A stretch of DNA of 48,721 nucleotides from RGIG426 sp045598965 (GTDB lineage: Bacteria; Bacillota; Clostridia; Oscillospirales; Acutalibacteraceae), in assembly GCA_045598965.1 (NCBI GenBank), contig JAZRVH010000008.1, forward strand, positions 1 through 48,721, written 5' to 3'. Below are positions 14,779 through 22,896 of this stretch, one piece after another; the stretch's first letter is position 1; every line of letters starts with the position of its first letter. Under the pieces are notes generated by a model that did no database searches, had not been told where the DNA came from, and saw nothing but the letters and a program-made list of their open reading frames with translations. Position numbers and translations under genes: made by a program.

Positions 14779-15033
14779 TTAGGGTGCGGAATTCTTCTTT
14801 TTCCGCTTTGTCTGTTCCCAGGTTTCGGGAACCGGGTCATACCCGCTCCCCCCGAACGGGTTACAGCGGCAAAGGCGTTTGGCGGCTAAAATACAACCAC
14901 GAAAAGCACCAAAACGCTCAATCGCCTCTTCTGCATAATGCGAACAAGAGGGGGTAAAGCGACATTCTTGACCGATATAGGGGGAGAGATGGCGTTGATA
15001 CCAGTGAATCATCGCAAGGCAAACCTTTTTCAT
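14779..15033 (-). CDS. yidD: Membrane protein insertion efficiency factor YidD
   Basis: An 84-residue protein with the invariant core RFTPSCSHYAEEAIERFG, RCNPFGGSGYDPVP and an N-terminal amphipathic helix (YQRHLSPYIG). It helps YidC at the membrane. Its ATG overlaps the rnpA stop by 4 bp, so the two are translationally coupled. Confidence 0.95.
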   Translation of the reverse strand: MKKVCLAMIHWYQRHLSPYIGQECRFTPSCSHYAEEAIERFGAFRGCILAAKRLCRCNPFGGSGYDPVPETWEQTKRKKKNSAP

Positions 15034-15383
15034 CTCTCATCCTCCCGTTCGGTAAGAACGCCGAGTGATTTCAGGTGGGCTCTCATAGCGTGAGCCACCT
15101 CATCGGATTTAACGAAGGCAGTACGGGTGCGGGCAACAAACACAAGGTCGTAACCGGCACACACGTCGCTTTGTAATGTGCGATACGCCGCCCGAATAAC
15201 ACGGCGACAACGGCTGCGTTTTACGGCGGTTCCCACTTTTTTGCTGACGGTGATACCGACACGGGTTTCACCCAGTCGGTTTTTTCGGGCATAAGTGACA
15301 AGCAACGGATGTACTTGCGATTTTCCTCGATAGTACAGCGTTTTGAAGTCCTTATTTTGATTTAAAACAGGAAAATCACTCAT
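15030..15383 (-). CDS. rnpA: Ribonuclease P protein component
   Basis: A 117-residue basic protein that assists the RNase P RNA in tRNA 5' maturation. The family motif appears as VGTAVKRSRCRRVIRAAYR. The ATG at 15383 (MSDFPVLN) is preferred; a GTG start further up would lie inside the hairpin at 15407-15438. The ribosome site is weak. It lies between rpmH and yidD as in most bacteria. Confidence 0.94.
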   Translation of the reverse strand: MSDFPVLNQNKDFKTLYYRGKSQVHPLLVTYARKNRLGETRVGITVSKKVGTAVKRSRCRRVIRAAYRTLQSDVCAGYDLVFVARTRTAFVKSDEVAHAMRAHLKSLGVLTEREDER

Positions 15384-15406
15384 ACCGTTCACCGTTTTCG
15401 ACTTAA

Positions 15407-15438
15407 CAAAAAAAGCCACACGAGGTGGCCTTTTTTAG
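15407..15438 (-). terminator. Hairpin between rpmH and rnpA (partial terminator)
   Basis: AAAAAAGCCACA / TGGCCTTTTTT-type stem with T-runs on either strand, starting at the rpmH stop codon. As no other promoter for rnpA is evident, it probably lets part of the transcription pass and lowers rnpA relative to rpmH (inference). Confidence 0.75.
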
Positions 15439-15569
15439 TAGGTCAGTTGTTTTCTGCCTTTTGCTCTCCTGCGGGCCAAAACTTTGCGTCCGTTGGCGGT
15501 CGCCATTCTCTTGCGGAAACCGTGCTCCATTTTGCGATGACGCTTTTTCGGTTGATAGGTGCGGAACAT
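15435..15569 (-). CDS. rpmH: 50S ribosomal protein L34
   Basis: A 44-residue, very basic protein too short for usual length cut-offs. Translation of the minus strand gives MFRTYQPKKRHRKMEHGF..., then MATANGRKVLARRRAKGRK and a C-terminal QLTY, the L34 consensus. Its consensus promoter is at 15671-15700 and it is divergent from dnaA, the classic rpmH-dnaA arrangement. Confidence 0.97.
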   Translation of the reverse strand: MFRTYQPKKRHRKMEHGFRKRMATANGRKVLARRRAKGRKQLTY

Positions 15570-15670
15570 AGCGAAAACTCCCCTTTCCGGTTTAAGGTTT
15601 TATGAAAGACGGGAGGATTCCCGAATCTCTCAAAAGAAACTAAAATCGAATTCGATTTCAGCAATAACCT

Positions 15671-15700
15671 ATTATAAACCGAAGGTTGTCCACTTGTCAA
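15671..15700 (-). promoter_or_regulatory. rpmH promoter with an abutting DnaA-box-like site
   Basis: On the minus strand TTGACA (complement of 15695-15700) and TATAAT (complement of 15671-15676) are 18 bp apart. A TTGTCCACT box (15686-15694, plus-strand reading) fills the spacer next to the -35. Confidence 0.85.
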
Positions 15701-15742
15701 CAAAAATTTTTGGAATTTTTTCCTCTTTTATAAAAATAATTG

Positions 15743-15771
15743 TTGAAAAATTTATTTCTCTATGTTATACT
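15743..15771 (+). promoter_or_regulatory. dnaA promoter
   Basis: TTGAAA (15743-15748), 17 bp, TATACT (15766-15771), followed by a leader of about 100 bases and an AAAGGAGAAG ribosome site. Confidence 0.78.
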
Positions 15772-15879
15772 TAGATTACTATTATATCTATAAGTATATA
15801 TAAATAGGAAATTCCGATTTTTTTGCCGACTTTATGTGACAAAAAATTTTTTGAAAGACCCGACTAAAAGGAGAAGAAA

Positions 15880-17181
15880 ATGGAAAGTTTGAAAGAAGTT
15901 TGGGGTGCAACCCTCGAAAAATTAAAAGAACATCCGGAAATCAGCAGCACGGCTTTTGATATGTGGATTGCGTGTATTGAGCCTCGTGGGGTGGAAGGCA
16001 GTACTTTTGTGGTGTTTGTCAATTCCGATTTTCAGCGTAGTATTATCGAACAGCAATACAAAGACAAAATTTGTGCCGCCCTCGAAAGTGTAATGCAGTT
16101 TCCGCTCGACCTTAAAATCCTGTGTAACGAAATTACCGAAGCGGACGATGCTCCTCTTGCTGTTTTGGGAAGCAACGAGGAATTCACCTTCCAAACCTTT
16201 GTGGTAGGTGACGGCAACCGTTTTGCTACTGCCGCCGCTCAGGCGGTCGCCTCGAACCCGGCATCCCAGTATAACCCGCTGTTTATTTACGGCGATTCCG
16301 GTCTTGGTAAAACCCACCTGCTGTATGCCATTCGCCACGAGATTTTAAAACAAAATCCCTCCGCAAATGTCGTGTATGTTACCGGTGAGCTGTTTACCAA
16401 TGAATTTTTGGAGGCTCTTAACAAAGAAAGCCTTCCGCTTTTTAAAACAAAATACCGTGAAGCGGATGTTTTGCTGATTGACGATATCCAATTTATCGCC
16501 AAAAAAGAGCGGACGCAGGAGGAATTTTTCCATACTTTCGACCACTTGAACACCCATCACAAACAAATTGTGCTGACATCTGACCGTCCGCCGAAAGAAA
16601 TCGCTACGCTGACCGAACGTCTGCGTACCCGCTTTGAGCAGGGATTGCTTGCGGATATTGCTGCTCCCGATCTCGAAACCCGTATTGTGATTGTCAAACG
16701 CAAGGCGGAACAAGTCGGTATGGTGATTTCCAACGAGGTATGCGAATACATTGCCACCCAACTGAAAACGAATATTCGCCAGTTGGAGGGCGTCGTGAAA
16801 ACGATGCGTGCTCAGTTTGCACTTTCGGGAGAAGCTCCCACCATGGCATCGGCACAAAAAGCCATCCGTGTGGTGAAAAATCAGCGGGCACCGATTACGG
16901 TGGATTTGATTTTGGAGGAAGTCAGCCGTACATTCTCGGTTACGCCGGAGGAAATCCGCTCTAAACGCAGCACATCAAAAATTTCCCGTGCCCGTCAAAC
17001 GGCGGCAAAGGTAATGTGTGAGCTGTTAGACGTTTCTCACGATACCATCGGCAAAGAATTTGGCCGTGACCATTCGACCATTACCTATTCTCTCGAAAAA
17101 GTCGAAAAAATGATGAAAGACGATCCCTCCTATCGTGCCACGGTAGAGGACATCATCAAAAATCTGAAATCCCGAGAATAA
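15880..17181 (+). CDS. dnaA: Chromosomal replication initiator DnaA
   Basis: A 433-residue AAA+ initiator. Domain I covers about 1-80. Domain III has the Walker A GDSGLGKTHLL, Walker B VLLIDDIQFIAKKERTQEEFF, sensor 1 region LTSDRPPKEI and the arginine-finger segment ERLRTRFEQGL. Domain IV carries the DNA-binding signature DHSTITYSLEKVEKM. The linker (domain II) is short. It should bind the boxes in the 3' intergenic region and melt oriC. The start is the ATG behind AAAGGAGAAG. Confidence 0.98.
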   Translation: MESLKEVWGATLEKLKEHPEISSTAFDMWIACIEPRGVEGSTFVVFVNSDFQRSIIEQQYKDKICAALESVMQFPLDLKILCNEITEADDAPLAVLGSNEEFTFQTFVVGDGNRFATAAAQAVASNPASQYNPLFIYGDSGLGKTHLLYAIRHEILKQNPSANVVYVTGELFTNEFLEALNKESLPLFKTKYREADVLLIDDIQFIAKKERTQEEFFHTFDHLNTHHKQIVLTSDRPPKEIATLTERLRTRFEQGLLADIAAPDLETRIVIVKRKAEQVGMVISNEVCEYIATQLKTNIRQLEGVVKTMRAQFALSGEAPTMASAQKAIRVVKNQRAPITVDLILEEVSRTFSVTPEEIRSKRSTSKISRARQTAAKVMCELLDVSHDTIGKEFGRDHSTITYSLEKVEKMMKDDPSYRATVEDIIKNLKSRE

Positions 17182-17217
17182 GCCCTTGGAAAATTCGGTG
17201 GAATTGGAAAGAAATGG

Positions 17218-17416
17218 AGTGGAAAATTTTTTCTCTTTCCACGCAATTATTCACTTTTTCACACCCCATTTTCCACTGTCCCTTTTTCGACAAAATTTTC
17301 CACTTTTCTCCACCAAAATTGGACAGATAAAAAGGAAAACTTTTCCGCCGTTCAGCCGTTGATACAAGCGGGTTTTCAATTTTTTCCACCAATCCAACGG
17401 TACTATAACTACTACG
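17218..17416. other. oriC: Probable chromosomal origin oriC (DnaA-box cluster plus DnaA-trio-like tract)
   Basis: The 289-bp gap between dnaA and dnaN holds a series of DnaA-box-like 9-mers: TTATTCACT (17247), TTTTTCACA (17255), TTTTCCACT (17269 and 17296), TTCTCCACC (17306), TTTTCCACC (17382), and an inverted TTTTCCACT at 17218-17226. None is a perfect TTATCCACA. The last box is followed, after a short GC-containing spacer (17391-17400), by TACTATAACTACTAC (17401-17415). This is the layout of the DnaA-trio unwinding element known from Bacillus subtilis. The function is inferred from position and motif. Confidence 0.82.
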
Positions 17417-17470
17417 ATAAGTAAAAATGGTTTTATATGGATATTCGATTACGAAAGGACGTTGATAACG

Positions 17471-18571
17471 ATGAAATTCGTTTGCGAAAAAAACACTCTG
17501 ATGGATGCCGTCAGCAAGGTTGGTCGTGCCGTACCTACGAAAAGTGCCCATCCGTCTCTTGAGGGAATTTTGCTGAAAACAACCAACAATTCTCTTTCTC
17601 TCTCCGGTTATGATTTGGAGCTTGGTATCACCACCCGCATTGAAGCTGAGGTGGAGGAACCGGGCAGTATTGTGCTGTCTGCCAAATTGTTCGGTGATAT
17701 CGTGCGTCGTTCGCCCAGTGATGAGGTAGAGGTTACGGTTGACGAAAAATTAAACGTCTATATTAAAAGCGGAAAAAGCGAATTTCATATTCTCGGCATT
17801 TCCGCTGCGGAATATCCTGAGCTTCCTACGGTGGATGAGGGAACCGGATTTACTCTGCCTCAGAGCACTCTCGGTAGTATGATTCGTCAAACGATTTTTG
17901 CCGTTTCCCAAAACGATTCCCGTCCGGTTCATAAAGGTATTTTGTTTGAAATGGAACAAAATACCTTGCGGCTCGTTGCCGTGGACGGTTCTCGATTGGC
18001 TTTACGGTGCGAAACCATCAACAATGTGGAAGAGATGAGATTCGTGATTCCGGGAAAAACGTTGTTAGAGGTTATCAAATTGCTCAACGATGAAGAAACG
18101 CCGGTTTCTCTTGCGGTCGGTCGCCGTCACGTGATTATGGAAATCAACGGATATGCGGTGATTTCCCGGTTGCTTGAGGGTGAATTTTTGTCCTATAAAA
18201 AAGCAATTCCCACCGATTTCGGAACGGTTATTCGTGTGAAAACCCGTGATTTGATGGATGCCGTCGACCGTGCTTCTCTTGTTATCAACGACCACATGAA
18301 ATCTCCTCTTGTCTGCTGCTTTAGCGATAATGAGGTTAAACTGTCTTGTACCACCTCTATGGGTAGTGTGAATGACAGTTTGCCCGCTGACGTGGATGGG
18401 GAAGAAGTGGAAATTGGATTTAACAGCCGGTACATTATTGATGCTTTGCGTAATACCGAATGCGATGAAATTCGTATTGAGGTAAAAGGAGCCCTTTCTC
18501 CGATGAAAATTCTGCCGGTGGAGGGTGAATCCTTCTTGTTTATGGTGTTGCCGGTGAGGCTGAAAAAATAA
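17471..18571 (+). CDS. dnaN: DNA polymerase III beta subunit (sliding clamp)
   Basis: A 366-residue ring-clamp subunit, the usual family length. The three-domain beta fold is recognisable by MKFVCEKNTLMDAVSKVGRAV at the start, VDGSRLALR in domain II and PVEGESFLFMVLPVR at the end. It tethers the replicative polymerase and many repair proteins to DNA. The ATG at 17471 (MKFVCEK) is preferred to an upstream TTG; the ribosome site is GAAAGGA. Its stop overlaps the next start (TAATG). Confidence 0.97.
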   Translation: MKFVCEKNTLMDAVSKVGRAVPTKSAHPSLEGILLKTTNNSLSLSGYDLELGITTRIEAEVEEPGSIVLSAKLFGDIVRRSPSDEVEVTVDEKLNVYIKSGKSEFHILGISAAEYPELPTVDEGTGFTLPQSTLGSMIRQTIFAVSQNDSRPVHKGILFEMEQNTLRLVAVDGSRLALRCETINNVEEMRFVIPGKTLLEVIKLLNDEETPVSLAVGRRHVIMEINGYAVISRLLEGEFLSYKKAIPTDFGTVIRVKTRDLMDAVDRASLVINDHMKSPLVCCFSDNEVKLSCTTSMGSVNDSLPADVDGEEVEIGFNSRYIIDALRNTECDEIRIEVKGALSPMKILPVEGESFLFMVLPVRLKK

Positions 18572-18798
18572 TGAAAACACAAGACGTATTGATTGATACG
18601 GAGTATATAAAGCTCCAAGATCTTTTGAAATGGACGGGCGTCGCTCAAACGGGCGGTCACGCCAAAATATTAGTACAGGACGGTCAGGTTTCGGTAAACG
18701 GTGAGGTTTGCCTTATGCGTGGAAAAAAACTCCGTGCAGGGGATACCGTTACGGTTACCGGCTGTGACGAGGGTTTTGTTGTATGTGCGGAGGATTGA
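18571..18798 (+). CDS. yaaA: S4-domain RNA-binding protein YaaA/RlbA
   Basis: A 75-residue S4-like protein: IKLQDLLKWTGVAQTGGHAKILVQDGQVSVNGEV is the S4 fold, ending LRAGDTVTV. Members of this dnaN-recF-linked family are implicated in ribosome assembly. It overlaps the dnaN stop by one base and is followed by recF after 3 bp, giving a tightly coupled operon. Confidence 0.93.
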   Translation: MKTQDVLIDTEYIKLQDLLKWTGVAQTGGHAKILVQDGQVSVNGEVCLMRGKKLRAGDTVTVTGCDEGFVVCAED

Positions 18799-18801
18799 CC
18801 C

Positions 18802-19902
18802 ATGCACGTAGAAAAGCTTTGTCTAACCGATTTTCGTAACATAAAAAATGCGGAGATTTATCCGGATAAGGGCGTGAATGTCTTTATCGGCGAAAACGCC
18901 CAGGGAAAAACCAACGCTCTCGAAAGTCTTTGGTTGTTTTCCGGCGGGCGAAGCTTCCGTGGCTCCAAGGATACGGAATTGGTTCGAATCGGTTGCGATC
19001 GTGCTCAAATTGAAGGCACCTTTTTTTCCGAGGGTCGCCGCCAACAAGCGGTAATTACGGTGGATAAACGGCGTCATGTGGCGGTCAACGAGATTGAACA
19101 GCCCGCTATGAACAAAATCGTCGGAAAATTCCCCGCTGTGGTGTTTTTTCCCGACCACCTCTTTCTTATTAAAGAAGGGCCGGAAGGTCGCCGTCGCTTT
19201 ATGGATGCCGCCATTTGCCAAATTCGACCGGCATATTTGCAAATTTTAGCCAACTATAATCGTGTGCTTGAACAACGCAATGCACTGATAAAAACGTGGC
19301 GTACCTCTGCGGATGAGGCTATGTGGGAGGTTTTGACCTTAAAATTGGCTCAATGTGGTCAACAAATTGTAAAAGAACGCCTAAAATATACAGATAGTTT
19401 AAGAAAAACCGCCGTTTCTCGGTATGCCGGGCTGTCTCGCAACCAAGAGGAATTATTCCTCGCTTATGAACCGAAACAGGAGTATGAGCAACTTTCCGAA
19501 TTTGAAATCGGCGAACGGCTTTACCAATCCCTTATCGACCACCGTCAAAACGATGCCGATGCGGGATATACCACTGTCGGTCCTCACCGTGAGGATTTGC
19601 ACATTAAAATTAACGACCTTTCCGCCCGCCATTTCGGCTCGCAAGGACAACAGCGTTCTGCTGTGCTGGCACTGAAATTGGCAGAAGCGGAAATTCTGAA
19701 AGAGGCGGTGGGTGAAAGCCCGATGGTGCTGTTGGATGACGTGATGAGTGAGCTGGATTCTTTCCGCCAAGAGTACATTGTTACCCGCTTAAAAGATTGG
19801 CAGGTTTTCATTACTTGCTGTGACGGGGGAGCCGTTTATCCGAAACTTGCCGGAAAAAGGTTTCACGTGAAACACGGCGAGATTACCGAAGCAGAGGTGT
19901 AA
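18802..19902 (+). CDS. recF: DNA replication and repair protein RecF
   Basis: A 366-residue SMC-like ATPase for recombination repair at gaps. Walker A is in FIGENAQGKTNALE, the signature motif in HFGSQGQQRSAVLALKLAE and Walker B in PMVLLDDVMSELD. It lies in the canonical dnaA-dnaN-yaaA-recF order. A parS site is embedded in its last codons (19859-19874). Confidence 0.97.
   Translation: MHVEKLCLTDFRNIKNAEIYPDKGVNVFIGENAQGKTNALESLWLFSGGRSFRGSKDTELVRIGCDRAQIEGTFFSEGRRQQAVITVDKRRHVAVNEIEQPAMNKIVGKFPAVVFFPDHLFLIKEGPEGRRRFMDAAICQIRPAYLQILANYNRVLEQRNALIKTWRTSADEAMWEVLTLKLAQCGQQIVKERLKYTDSLRKTAVSRYAGLSRNQEELFLAYEPKQEYEQLSEFEIGERLYQSLIDHRQNDADAGYTTVGPHREDLHIKINDLSARHFGSQGQQRSAVLALKLAEAEILKEAVGESPMVLLDDVMSELDSFRQEYIVTRLKDWQVFITCCDGGAVYPKLAGKRFHVKHGEITEAEV
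19859..19874. promoter_or_regulatory. parS site 1 (ParB loading site)
   Basis: GGTTTCACGTGAAACA matches the parS consensus TGTTTCACGTGAAACA at 15 of 16 positions. It lies within the 3' end of recF, encoding RFHVKH. ParB/Spo0J spreads from such sites near the origin. Confidence 0.9.
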
Positions 19903-19906
19903 GCGT

Positions 19907-20191
19907 ATGTATCTCTATTTGGGCGGCGATGCCGTCGTTCGAGGAGAGGACGTGGTGGGTATTTTTGATATGGATAACACCACCATTTCCAAACACACCC
20001 GAGAATTTTTGAATACAGCCGAAAAAAATGGGGAAGTGACGGCGACAACGTGGGATATTCCCAAGGCATTTGTGGTTTGTGCAAGACCAAAAAAAGAGCA
20101 TTCTTCCCGCCGACAAGTCTTTTTAGCCCAAATGGCACCGGCAACACTGCGTCGCCGTACTGCTTTGGGCGAGGACGAAACAAAATGGTGA
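19907..20191 (+). CDS. remB: Extracellular matrix regulator RemB family protein (DUF370)
   Basis: A 94-residue protein of the DUF370/RemB (YaaB) family, found between recF and gyrB in many Firmicutes. The conserved start MYLYLGGDAVVRGEDVVGIFDMDNTT and the later AFVVCARPKKEH are clear. The related RemA protein is a DNA-binding regulator of matrix genes; this copy is slightly longer than B. subtilis RemB. Confidence 0.92.
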   Translation: MYLYLGGDAVVRGEDVVGIFDMDNTTISKHTREFLNTAEKNGEVTATTWDIPKAFVVCARPKKEHSSRRQVFLAQMAPATLRRRTALGEDETKW

Positions 20192-20229
20192 ACAATAACC
20201 CTATCGTATAGAAAACGGAGGCATTTCCT

Positions 20230-22173
20230 ATGAGTACAGAACAAGAAAACATGAACTTGACAGCAACCGAAGAATATGACGAAAGTCAGATTCAAGTCTT
20301 AGAGGGACTGGATGCGGTGCGAAAACGTCCGGGTATGTATATCGGTTCAACCGGACCCCGTGGATTGCACCACCTTGTCTATGAAATTGTAGACAACTCT
20401 ATTGACGAGGCACTTGCCGGGTTCTGCACGGATATCAACGTGGAAATTCTGCCCGGTGATATCATCACGGTGCGGGATAACGGACGTGGTATTCCGGTTG
20501 GTATCAACGAAAAACTGGGATTGCCCTCTGTGACGGTGGTTCTCACCGTGCTCCACGCCGGCGGTAAGTTCGGCGGTGGCGGCTACAAGGTGGCAGGCGG
20601 TCTGCACGGTGTGGGCTCATCGGTGGTTAACGCCTTGTCCGAATGGCTGGAAATTGAGGTCTCCCGTGAGGGACACGTGTATGCTCAGCGGTTTGAACGG
20701 GGCAAACCGGTCAACGATTTGACGGTGATTGCCGATACGGAAGAAACCGGCACCTTTGTCCGGTTTAAACCGGATGCGGAAATCTTTACCGATACGACCG
20801 AATACGACTTTGAAACGCTGCAAAAACGCTTGCGGGAGCAGGCGTTCCTCAATGCGGGACTGAAAATTACGCTTACCGACCGTCGAGACGAGGAAAATAT
20901 TCGCTCGGAAGAGTATTGCTATGAGGGTGGTATTTCGTCTTTCGTGGAATATATGATTAAAACCCGTGGCTATTCGCCGCTGCATGGGGATGTGATTCAC
21001 ATTTCCATCGGTGACGGTGACTCGGTAGCAGAGGTGGCGTTGCAGTATAACGATAGTTATAACGAAACGGTCATTTCCTTTGCCAACAATATGCACACGG
21101 TGGACGGCGGTACGCACGAACAGGCGTTCAAAAACGCTATTCAGCGTATTTTCAACAACTACGCCCGTCAATATAAACTGCTTAAGGACAATGATTCCAA
21201 CCTAAAAGGCGACGACGTGCGTGAGGGACTTACCGCTGTGGTCAGCGTGAAGCTGACCGATGCCCAGTTCGAAAGCCAGACTAAGGCAAAACTGGGTAAT
21301 ACCGCTATCGGTACGCTGGTAACCAAGCTCATGAACGAAAAGCTGACCGCCTATTTGGAGGAAAACCCCGCCACCGCCCGTGCCATTTTGGAAAAATCCA
21401 TCAATGCGGCCCGTGTGCGTGAGGCGGCACAAAAAGCCCGTGAAAACGCCCGCAAGAAAACCGGCCTCGGTTCACTGCGTATGCCGGAAAAACTGGCAGA
21501 CTGCATTTGGAAAGACCCGGAACGCACCGAGCTGTTTATCGTTGAGGGTGATTCCGCCGGCGGCTCTGCCATTGAGGGTCGTGACCGCAACTATCAAGCG
21601 ATTTTGTCCTTGTGGGGCAAAATGCTTAACGTGGAAAAAGCCCGTATTGATAAAGTGTATGGAAATGACAAGCTGACACCGATTATTTTAGCACTCGGTT
21701 GCGGTATCGGTGAGGAATTCGATTTGGAAAAACTCCGTTACGGCAAAGTGGTCATTATGGCGGATGCCGACGTGGATGGTGCCCATATCAGCACCCTGCT
21801 TCTTACGTTCTTCTTCCGCTTTATGCGGCCGCTGATTACCGAGGGTCACGTTTATATCGCCCAGCCGCCGCTGTTTAAGGTCTCTAAAGGCAAACAGCTG
21901 TTCTACGCTTTCTCGGACGAGGAGAGAGACCGCTATATCGCTGAGTTGGGCGGTTCTGCCGATGTTCAGCGGTACAAAGGTCTTGGTGAAATGGACCCGG
22001 ATCAGCTGTGGGAAACCACGCTCGACCCCTCGTTCCGCACTTTGCTTCGTGTATCGCTGGAGGATGCCGCCGAGGCGGACGAAACCTTCTCTATCCTGAT
22101 GGGTGAAAAGGTGGAGCCTCGTCGCAACTTTATTGAGAAAAATGCCCGCTATGTGGAGAATTTGGACGTGTAA
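20230..22173 (+). CDS. gyrB: DNA gyrase subunit B
   Basis: A 647-residue ATPase subunit of gyrase. GHKL motifs are visible (YEIVDNSIDEALAGFC, VRDNGRGIPVG, GGLHGVGSSVVNALSEWLE). The Toprim region carries EGDSAGGSA and the DADVDGAHI Mg2+ site, and the C-terminal tail has RYKGLGEM. It introduces negative supercoils with GyrA. The start follows an ACGGAGG site. Two unrelated-looking membrane protein genes separate it from gyrA. Confidence 0.98.
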   Translation: MSTEQENMNLTATEEYDESQIQVLEGLDAVRKRPGMYIGSTGPRGLHHLVYEIVDNSIDEALAGFCTDINVEILPGDIITVRDNGRGIPVGINEKLGLPSVTVVLTVLHAGGKFGGGGYKVAGGLHGVGSSVVNALSEWLEIEVSREGHVYAQRFERGKPVNDLTVIADTEETGTFVRFKPDAEIFTDTTEYDFETLQKRLREQAFLNAGLKITLTDRRDEENIRSEEYCYEGGISSFVEYMIKTRGYSPLHGDVIHISIGDGDSVAEVALQYNDSYNETVISFANNMHTVDGGTHEQAFKNAIQRIFNNYARQYKLLKDNDSNLKGDDVREGLTAVVSVKLTDAQFESQTKAKLGNTAIGTLVTKLMNEKLTAYLEENPATARAILEKSINAARVREAAQKARENARKKTGLGSLRMPEKLADCIWKDPERTELFIVEGDSAGGSAIEGRDRNYQAILSLWGKMLNVEKARIDKVYGNDKLTPIILALGCGIGEEFDLEKLRYGKVVIMADADVDGAHISTLLLTFFFRFMRPLITEGHVYIAQPPLFKVSKGKQLFYAFSDEERDRYIAELGGSADVQRYKGLGEMDPDQLWETTLDPSFRTLLRVSLEDAAEADETFSILMGEKVEPRRNFIEKNARYVENLDV

Positions 22174-22175
22174 TT

Positions 22176-22829
22176 ATGGATGAAATCAAGGAAATGACCG
22201 AAAACGGCGAGGAAATCGCCGAAACGGCTGACAATTCCGCCGAAATCGAGGGAGATGTTTCACGTGAAACGTTTTCGGAAAATGCGGACGGTGCGTCTGT
22301 TCCCGAGGTAGAGGAGCCCGAAAACGAGGGAGATAAGCCGATTCTTTGGTCGACGGAATACCGCTTGACAAAAGAGGAGCAAGAGGCGTTTGCGGATAAC
22401 TCCGGTTTGTTTTCCGGCAAGAAGAAAACCATTATGCAAGGCGGTCTTGCGGCGTTGCTTTGTGTCATCAACGGCGTTTCGTATGCTACCGGCGGCAACA
22501 AAATGACGCTGTTCCTTTGCATTTTGTGTGCGGTGCTTTGCGGTGCAATTTTTATTGTGCCTATGGTCACTCGTAAAAATATGCTCGCCACCTTGAATGA
22601 GGCGGCAGAAAAGGGAGAGCCCACCCGCCTGAAAAGCACTGGCGACACGCTGATTTTCGGGGCACAGGGGGAGGAAGTCTCCTACGGATATGAAAAAACC
22701 ACCGTACGCACGTTTGAGAAGATTGCCACGTTGCTTTTGTCCGATGGACAGATGGTGTGTGTGCCTCGCCGTACCTTAACGGATGAGGCGTGGGCAGAGC
22801 TGTGTGCTCACATCACTGCCAAAAAATAA
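22176..22829 (+). CDS. YcxB-like membrane protein (gyrB-gyrA spacer gene 1)
   Basis: A 217-residue protein that starts 2 bp after gyrB. It has an acidic N-terminal segment, two membrane segments (about 87-108 and 111-132) and a C-terminal soluble domain where GDTLIFGAQGEEVSYGYEKT, a TLLLSDGQMVCVPRRTLT strand pair and the final alpha helix resemble the YcxB-like domain. The function is unknown. A parS site is embedded in codons for VSRET (22256-22271). Its tight coupling to gyrB is notable. Confidence 0.72.
   Translation: MDEIKEMTENGEEIAETADNSAEIEGDVSRETFSENADGASVPEVEEPENEGDKPILWSTEYRLTKEEQEAFADNSGLFSGKKKTIMQGGLAALLCVINGVSYATGGNKMTLFLCILCAVLCGAIFIVPMVTRKNMLATLNEAAEKGEPTRLKSTGDTLIFGAQGEEVSYGYEKTTVRTFEKIATLLLSDGQMVCVPRRTLTDEAWAELCAHITAKK
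22256..22271. promoter_or_regulatory. parS site 2 (ParB loading site)
   Basis: TGTTTCACGTGAAACG matches the parS consensus TGTTTCACGTGAAACA at 15 of 16 positions. It lies 2.4 kb from parS site 1, inside the coding sequence of the gene after gyrB. Confidence 0.92.
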
Positions 22830-22896
22830 GGACTGTTCGGTCGTCTGACCTTTAGCTCGCCCGAACCGCTCTCCGGAAAGGAGAAGGATACTCTTT

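Larger units (their letters stand above)
15570..15879. other. rpmH-dnaA intergenic control region
   Basis: About 310 AT-rich bases without a gene. They contain divergent promoters for rpmH (15671-15700) and dnaA (15743-15771), a DnaA-box-like TTGTCCACT at 15686-15694, long T/A tracts (15703-15760) and a stretch of TATA-type repeats at 15780-15808. It may be the upstream half of a bipartite origin, but the box number is much lower than after dnaA. Confidence 0.6.

Noticed and set aside
15384..15419. Longer rnpA start (GTG at 15419)
   Set aside because: It lies inside the rpmH-rnpA hairpin and gives an N-terminus not found in the family; the ATG at 15383 is preferred.
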